Source: Cavia porcellus (taxonomy: Eukaryota; Chordata; Mammalia; Rodentia; Caviidae). From it: a DNA stretch of 64,000 bases. Below are positions 57,958 to 64,000 of the stretch, in pieces. The stretch covers positions 30,252,001 to 30,316,000 of the forward strand of contig NW_026947496.1 of the NCBI RefSeq assembly GCF_034190915.1, read 5' to 3'. The translations under genes and the position numbers were made by a program. The notes beneath the pieces are model-generated. The model was not told the origin of the DNA and did no database searches. It saw nothing but the letters and a program-made list of their open reading frames with translations. How positions within the stretch are numbered: position 1 is the first letter of the stretch; the number at the start of each line of letters is the position of its first letter.

Positions 57958-59978
57958 AATCCTGTCTCAAAAAACCAAAAGAACAAATGTGGAGAGGACA
58001 ATCAGAATGTGTAAGGAATAACATACAGACTTAGAGTAGATGATGGAGTACCCTGTAAATTCTTCATATATTACTAATAAAGCTTTATTTATAATACAAG
58101 TGAATCAACTGTAAATGTGACAAAAATATATTAGGATCCATTCTGGAAAACAAAGGGTAGCACTATATATTTCAAACCCAAATAAAGAAAATAAGTCTCC
58201 TTTTTTTCTTTTGGGATATACTATAGACTTACATTCAGTTAAATATGAAAATGTAAAGACACTTGGTTGATAACAAAGGTCAAGAAACATATCTGCTTTA
58301 TTAACTGAGACTTGAAATGGCTGGTAATGCAAATCAAGAGGCTGAAGTGATGGATCATTCATGTGTGGTGATAAAGTGTGCATTTTATAAGCCAAGTAAA
58401 CCTGATTTTCACATGACAAACATTTACAGGTACACTGTATGCAGCTGTAAGACAAAGCTACGTAATAAGAAATGATAAACTACAGAGGAAAGTATATAAC
58501 CACATGAGTTTTGGAAGTAGAAGTGAACAAAGTTTCAGGTACGCATTTGTAAAACTACAAAACTTTAGTTGACTTTGAAAAGATACAAAAAGCACACCAG
58601 AACTTTCCTACAGCAAAGAAAATCGTTGGTGAAATTAACTTGCAGATTAAAAAACACAGAAGGAATTTTCATTCTCTATTAGTAACAAAGAAATCCCTGG
58701 AAGAGAAAAGAATCCTCCTCAGTACTTGATATAAACACAGTATAGGAGCAGATAATTCACTGACAGTTTTCCAGGAGAAAGAGAAAAAGAATACAGAAAA
58801 GAAAGATGATACAAAAGACAGAAAAAAAGAAAAAGCTACAAGGTCTAGTGTTGGTTCTCATAAAACACAGGAATTATTGCCCCCAGTGCTGGTAATATAG
58901 ATACTGTGCATTAGATTTTAAATGGACACACACTCTGTGCACTAGCAAATATGCTCTTGAGCACCTACGGCATTTTCTCAAACTGATTTCTAAAGCAGCA
59001 AGAAAGAGAATGCCTGCTATGTGTGTATCATTGAAAGAAGTGGAATTTCCTGCTTTCTCATAACCTTGGAAAAGGCAAAGAAGGTGTCATGATATATCCA
59101 CATGTTTTCTGAAGTATGATTGAAAACCTCTGATTTACTAGGCGCAGTGCACATAAGGTCCTGAATGACATGGTAAGAGGGCAAAAGTGACCCCAGGAGT
59201 TGCAATCCCTCTAGTTCTATGCTCCAAACTCAAGATGAGTACTCAACTCCTACTCTGAACTTTTACTCTCTTCTTATGCCCGTCCTCCAGCTGCCTTTCT
59301 GAAGCCAGTAGAGTGAGAACCCACATAAAATTGCACTTCTTGTTGTATTATGATGAAACACACTGATAGTGCAGGGGCCAGGCTAACGGGTGAGATCAAC
59401 CCAAGCGCTGGGCATTAACTCAGCGGGGCCTGTCTCCATCGGTCTTTCCCATAGACTTTCTTGGGTACCAACACGAGAGAGTTGTCCACAGAGTGTGACG
59501 AATTCAGGAGAACCTCAGAGGAATCTCAGGGATTGCAGCTCTAATCACACATGGAACACGTAACAAAGGCTCATGGTCACCTCTTTCTCCAGACAGATGT
59601 AAGCCCCTGGAAAGGAAAAAAGGCCCAGTCATGGAGGAGACTGCCAGATGCATATGACTTCACCCCTTTAAGGGCAAGAAAGAGGAAAACAGGAAAGAGT
59701 GGAGAAGAAAGCCAAATACTTGCAAACAGGGGTAAAGCAGTTAGTCTGGCTCCCAAAATCAGCAAAAACTTAAAAATATCAATGGAAGTGTTTGTACTTG
59801 ATTGGTGTCTGGTCAAACTGCTGGGCCCTGGTTCTGTTCACTGACAATTTTTATCCTATCTCCTTATCCTGGTGAAGCAAGTCAGACAGTATGATCAGAG
59901 TAGTGAATCTCTCCAGAATATAAAATAATTAAACAGTAAGATCAAAACAAACCAAATCAAAATCAGAAAACAAAACTG
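57958..59978. other. Unique-looking DNA, no gene supported
   Basis: Open frames such as 58105-58455 (minus, 116 codons) and 59551-59844 have no recognisable domain and no matching splice-site context. 59370-59560 is GC-richer. I see no repeat I can name. Confidence 0.35.
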
Positions 59979-59990
59979 AAATTAGTGCTC

Positions 59991-60092
59991 CTAGGCCAGG
60001 AATATAGCTCAGCAGCACAGCACCGGACTGGCAAGTGCAGTCATGAGTTCGATTCCCAGCACAAAAAAATAAATTAAAAATTAAATTAAATT
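59991..60092 (+). repeat. ID SINE with target-site duplication
   Basis: A diverged ID (ggaatatagctcagcagcac... GAGTTCGATTCCC) with a tail of AAATT-type units. The perfect 12-bp duplication aaattagtgctc is at 59979-59990 and 60093-60104. Confidence 0.88.
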
Positions 60093-60524
60093 AAATTAGT
60101 GCTCTTTTATCCAAACAATACTTATATATCCCTGTTCAGTTCCTCCTGAAAATCTGGTTAGTAAAGCTCTCAACCCAGGAAACTATCTTGGTAAGTTTCA
60201 CACTCTACATGAAATAATCTACAAAGAATTGATTGAATGAGTCTCTAAATGCTACTCAAGTTACCAAGGGATCAACCCAAATAGTTGAAAAGAAAAGATA
60301 CTGAAAATGCACTATATACACCTAATCTAGCAAGCATTATTAAGCCTTGACTCCTCTAAAACAGCTCAGAGTGGGAATGCCAGCAACAGAGTAGAGCCTC
60401 ATGGACTGGTGTGGAAAAATCCAAAGCAGCAGTGATGATACAAGCCAGCAGGTGGTAAGTTATGTGAACCAGCATTTTACTGGGGGACAAAGACATCGGA
60501 AATAGAATCAGACCAGTAGGCCAC

Positions 60525-60660
60525 CCTTTTCTTCTTCCTCTTCTTTTTCCCCCTACTCCTCCCTCCACTCTCCTCCTCCTTTCTCTCCCTCCTCCTTCAT
60601 CCTCCTCCTCCTCCTTCTCGTCCTTCCCCACCTCCTCCTTCTCTTTCTTTTCTAAATGGC
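60525..60660. repeat. Pyrimidine-rich (CTCCT) tract in L1 5' UTR
   Basis: Nearly pure C/T on the plus strand (cttcttcctcttctttttcc, cctcctcctccttctcg). The minus strand reads as a Glu/Lys-rich artefact protein. Confidence 0.85.
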
Positions 60661-61842
60661 TAGGGGAAACTACAGCCACAGAAAACTAATCCAATCCCCT
60701 GAATCCAGAGACCAAGATCAGACCCATATACAACACAAATCCACCTGCAAACTTGACTAGAGTACAGATTTATGGAATTCAACTTGGATCTACCACAGAA
60801 CTGAGCATACTAGAGAAATGTCACTACTTTTACTTTTCTGTCTGATTGGGTTTTCTCTTTGTACTCAGCTAGGTTGGGTTTTGTTTTCTTTTTCACTCTC
60901 CATTCTGTTTCGTTTTTCTTTTGGTATATTTGTTGCTTTTTTTCTGTGCGTGTGTTTATTTTAGTTTTCTAGTTTCCCATAAATTTTATCTTCTCTTTCT
61001 TTCACAATTTATATCTCTAACCTTTCTTATTGTTTATTTCATTTTTCCTCTTCCTCTCTTTCATCACTTATCCCTTGATACTTTCATGTGAGTAAACATC
61101 GTCTCTTCTCTTTCTGGTTCACTTCAAAATTCCTGTTTTCTCTTCCAATCCTTCCCTCTTACGTCCTACAATTACCCAAAACTTAGATGATTATCTTTCG
61201 CCCTCCAACTTTGATCCCACTATCTTTAACCTTTTATCTCTCCACACTATTCCCTATTTCTTATTTTTAACCTCCACACACAGCACGGTAAAATCACTCT
61301 AAGTAGAAGATGGTTGCATACAAGTTCCTAGTATGTTAGATTATATTAGATAACTATAGAACTTGCTCCTACTGTTAAAGGTATAAAGCTAATAGTTATC
61401 ACAGTTTGTCAGTAGCCAGGTTGTGCTACAATCTATTATTATTGCTAACTATACTACTTTAACCAGGATGCCATACCTGTTAAAGTCAGGTTTTTCTCCT
61501 CTGTATTCGAAAACACTGCCACCATAAGGGGTCATAATCATCACCATACTCCAATACCAAAGGAATGGGTCCTAATTCAATAGCAATTTCACATTCTTAA
61601 TATATTGGATAGGCAGGTACTTAGGATCGACATAAAGACCAAGAACCACCTACATCTAGGAGACAACTGAGAAACAGACATTCCCTAAGGAAGCCTCGAT
61701 ACAAAGGATAAAGCTATCTACCGTAACATCAGCACAGAAAACAATATACAATAAGAAATAGAAAATAACAGGATAAAGAAGCAAAATACAACCCTAAATG
61801 CCCAGTTCACCTAGGACAAGCCCTGAGCACAAAGATAGAAGA

Positions 61843-62002
61843 GCTAGGCACGGTGGTGCACACCTGTAATGCCAGCACCTGGGAGTCTGAAGCAGGAGAA
61901 TCACTGCAAGTTTGAGGCCAGCCTGGGCAACAAAGTGAGCTCAAGATCAGCTTGATCTGAATAATGAGACCCTGTCCCAAAAATACAAAAAAAAAAAAAA
62001 AG
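61843..62002 (+). repeat. B1 SINE between L1 5' UTR and ORF1
   Basis: gctaggcacggtggtgcacacc, gccagcctgggcaacaaagtg, gctcaagatcagcttg and accctgtcccaaaaatac with an A tail. Confidence 0.88.
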
Positions 62003-63011
62003 AGGAAATCGAGAGCCAACCACTGGAAATTTCTGAAATGACAGCATGAGAAGTGGACAAACAAATGCAAGAGGCTATCAAATAATCTCTAAGGTAAAAA
62101 AAGGAATGATTATCAAAATGAAATGCATAAAAGCAGATACAGATAAACAAACAGAAGAGCTGAGAAAAACAATGAAAACCATGAATTCCCAACACAAAAA
62201 AGGAATACAATCAAAAGACAACAGAAATTTGGGAGATTAAAAACTCCATTGAAAGCATATTCAACAAATTGTGTGAAGGTATGAACAAAATATCGTATCT
62301 AGAAGACAGGATTGTGACCAGCAACCAGGAAAAGAAAGATATTTTCAAAATAGAAAAAAAAATAGCAAGAGACCATGAAAAGTTGATCCAAAAGCTACAA
62401 AATTAAACAAAGCAAACATTAAGATTGTCTGGAGTCAGTGAAAAAGCTAGAAACAGCACAAAAGCCATTAAAAACCTTCTCACAGAAATAATGGAAGAAA
62501 ACTTCTCACATGGATAAAGAATTTGATATACAAATAAATGAAGTATATAGAATTCCCAATAGCCATAACCAAAACAAATCCACATCGAGGCATACAATAA
62601 TGAGGATTTCAGAAATTCACTACAAGCACAAAATATGAAAAGCAGCTTACAGAAAAGAATCAAATCACTTATAAGCCCATCAGAATCACAGCAGACTTCT
62701 CAACACAAATCATCAAATCAAGGAGAGCTTAGGGTAAAGTATTTCAAATTCTGAAAGAAAACCTCCAATCCAGATTGGTGTACTTTGCAAAACTATCTTA
62801 CAAAATCAATGGAGAAACAAGATACTTCCATGTTAAAGAACAACAGAAGAAATTCATGACCACTAAATCAACTCTTCAGGATGCTCTGAAGAATATATTA
62901 GAAAGAAGAAACAAGAACACCAATATAAATATCTATGAGGAGGGACAAGCAATTAAACAGAGGAGAAAGACAGGGAACCAAAAACAGGAAAATAACAGGA
63001 AAAATACAAGA

Positions 63012-63051
<40 letters not shown>
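63012..63051. repeat. (TA)n microsatellite
   Basis: About 20 uninterrupted TA units between ORF1 and ORF2 of the L1. Probably length-variable between individuals. Confidence 0.95.
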
Positions 63052-63054
<3 letters not shown>

Positions 63055-64000
63055 AGTTATATTCACCAATGTAAATGGTCTTAAATCAGCATCAAAAGAA
63101 ACAGACTGGCAGAATGGATCAAGAAACAAGATCCAACAATATGCTGCAGTCAAGAAAAATATTTAAGCCAAAAAGAAATTCACAGGTCTAAAATCAAAGG
63201 GTAAAATATAATACTCCATTACAGAAGAACCCAGAAAAAAGCAGGGATATCTATTCTATTTGCAAACCATGTAAACTTTAAGCCAAAACTGATCAAAAGA
63301 AACAAAGAAGATCACTACCTATGTGTGAAAACTCCAAGAAAAAATAACAATCATAAATATATATACACCAAACACTGGTACACTTGACTACATAAAAAAA
63401 AATACTAACAGACATGAAAAACCAAATAAGTACTAAACCAATTTTCATGGGAGAATTTAACACCCCACTGTCACAAATAGATAGATCAACTAGACAAAAA
63501 ATGAACAAAGAAATAGCAGAATTAAACTAAAACTGTGAGCAAATGGACTTGATAGATGTCTGCAGTGTTCCACCCTAAAACATTATAATAAACATTCCTG
63601 TCAAATGCACATGGGACATTCCCCCCCAAACAGTCCACCTATTAGTCCATAAAACATGCTTAAGTAAATGTAGAGGGACTGAAATCATCCCATGCATACT
63701 GCCAGACCATAGTGCAATGAAACTTGAAATCAACAACAAAAGAAATCACAAAAGCTATATAAACACATGAAAATTAAAGAACACCCTTCTGAACAGCCAA
63801 TGAGTCACAGAGAAAATTAAAGAGAAATTAAACAGTATCTCCAATAAACAATACTTCTGATAAAACATACTGGAACTTACGTAATTCAATGAAAACAGTC
63901 CTGTGGAGGGAAATTTATAGTGATGAACTTTCATATTGGGAAAGCAGAAGGAGCTCATAAACAACCTAATGTTGAACCTCAAAGTTCTGGGGAAAAAAAC

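Larger units (their letters stand above)
60350..64000 (+). mobile_element. L1 with 5' UTR, ORF1 and start of ORF2, running off the window
   Basis: 60350-61840 is a 5' UTR related to 36166-37984. 62000-62930 is a broken ORF1: coiled-coil text (KADTDKQTEELRKTMKTMN), the RNA-binding region, and the C-terminal domain near 62660-62890 (cccatcagaatcacagcaga, ctggtg-type text, aacaagatacttcc). 63050 onward is the ORF2 endonuclease region (gaaacaagatccaacaatatg, caatcataaatatatatac). Many stops and shifts make the copy dead. Its 5' edge is approximate and its 3' end lies beyond the window. Confidence 0.78.

Noticed and set aside
60356..60679. Glu/Lys/Gly-rich minus-strand frame of 107 codons
   Set aside because: A low-complexity reading of the CTCCT tract in an L1 5' UTR.

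Overview
This is a window of mammalian, most probably rodent, nuclear DNA. It is AT-rich and contains very little unique coding sequence. Two SINE families dominate. One is an ID-type tRNA-derived element (A box TAGCTCAGCGGCATAAGC, B box GAGTTCGATCC). The other is a 7SL-derived B1 with an internal duplication (ctacaaagtgagctcaaggccagcctgaactgcatag-type body). Old ID+B1 fusions (B4-like) are also common. Together these indicate a rodent; a beaver/kangaroo-rat-type (Castorimorpha) lineage is my guess rather than something the sequence proves. Bacterial-style features (operons, ribosome binding sites, CRISPR, terminators) do not apply.

Layout. 1-7.7 kb holds old L1 tails, ID and B4 SINEs and an unclassified LTR-like block. 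7.76-8.71 kb (minus) is an intact olfactory receptor of the OR2V type. 8.7-18.6 kb holds SINEs, L1 3' ends and a MaLR-type and another retroviral LTR. 18.6-26.2 kb is one L1 ORF2 copy, cut up by later insertions: IDs, a Tigger DNA transposon, and a 4-kb element that has ORF1 but no ORF2 (half-L1, HAL1-like) flanked by a 17-bp target-site duplication. 26-32 kb is mostly unique AT-rich sequence. 32.11-33.05 kb (plus) is a second intact olfactory receptor, OR14J-like. 33-36 kb is non-coding. 36-39.3 kb is an L1 whose 5' UTR lies on the plus strand and whose ORF1/ORF2 start is inverted. 41.4-43.2 kb is an L1 3' half on the minus strand.

44.5-52 kb is the second gene-bearing region. It contains relics of a zinc-finger array, an intronless and broken copy of ESCO2 (cohesin acetyltransferase) with an ERVK-type solo LTR inserted 17 bp upstream of its former start codon, and a KRAB zinc-finger gene on the minus strand (KRAB-A exon, second KRAB exon, zinc-finger exon, all with good splice sites). 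The reading phases of the KRAB-ZNF exons do not fit together because of one extra base, so it may be a recent pseudogene. 52-64 kb returns to nested L1, IDs, a solo MaLR LTR and a long L1 with 5' UTR, ORF1 and ORF2 start running off the window end.

The two receptors would act in olfactory sensory neurons. The KRAB-ZNF, if functional, would be a nuclear repressor, probably of transposons. Nothing links these genes in a pathway. The most unusual items are three related non-coding composite retroelements (49.5, 53.2 and 56.3 kb). Each joins a GC-rich 5' domain (built of ~65-75-bp repeats in two copies) to an L1/HAL1-type 3' UTR tail; one has an 11-bp target-site duplication. Others are the HAL1-like element, the LTR/ESCO2 arrangement, and a zinc-finger array in which all four fingers carry Cys where Leu is expected.
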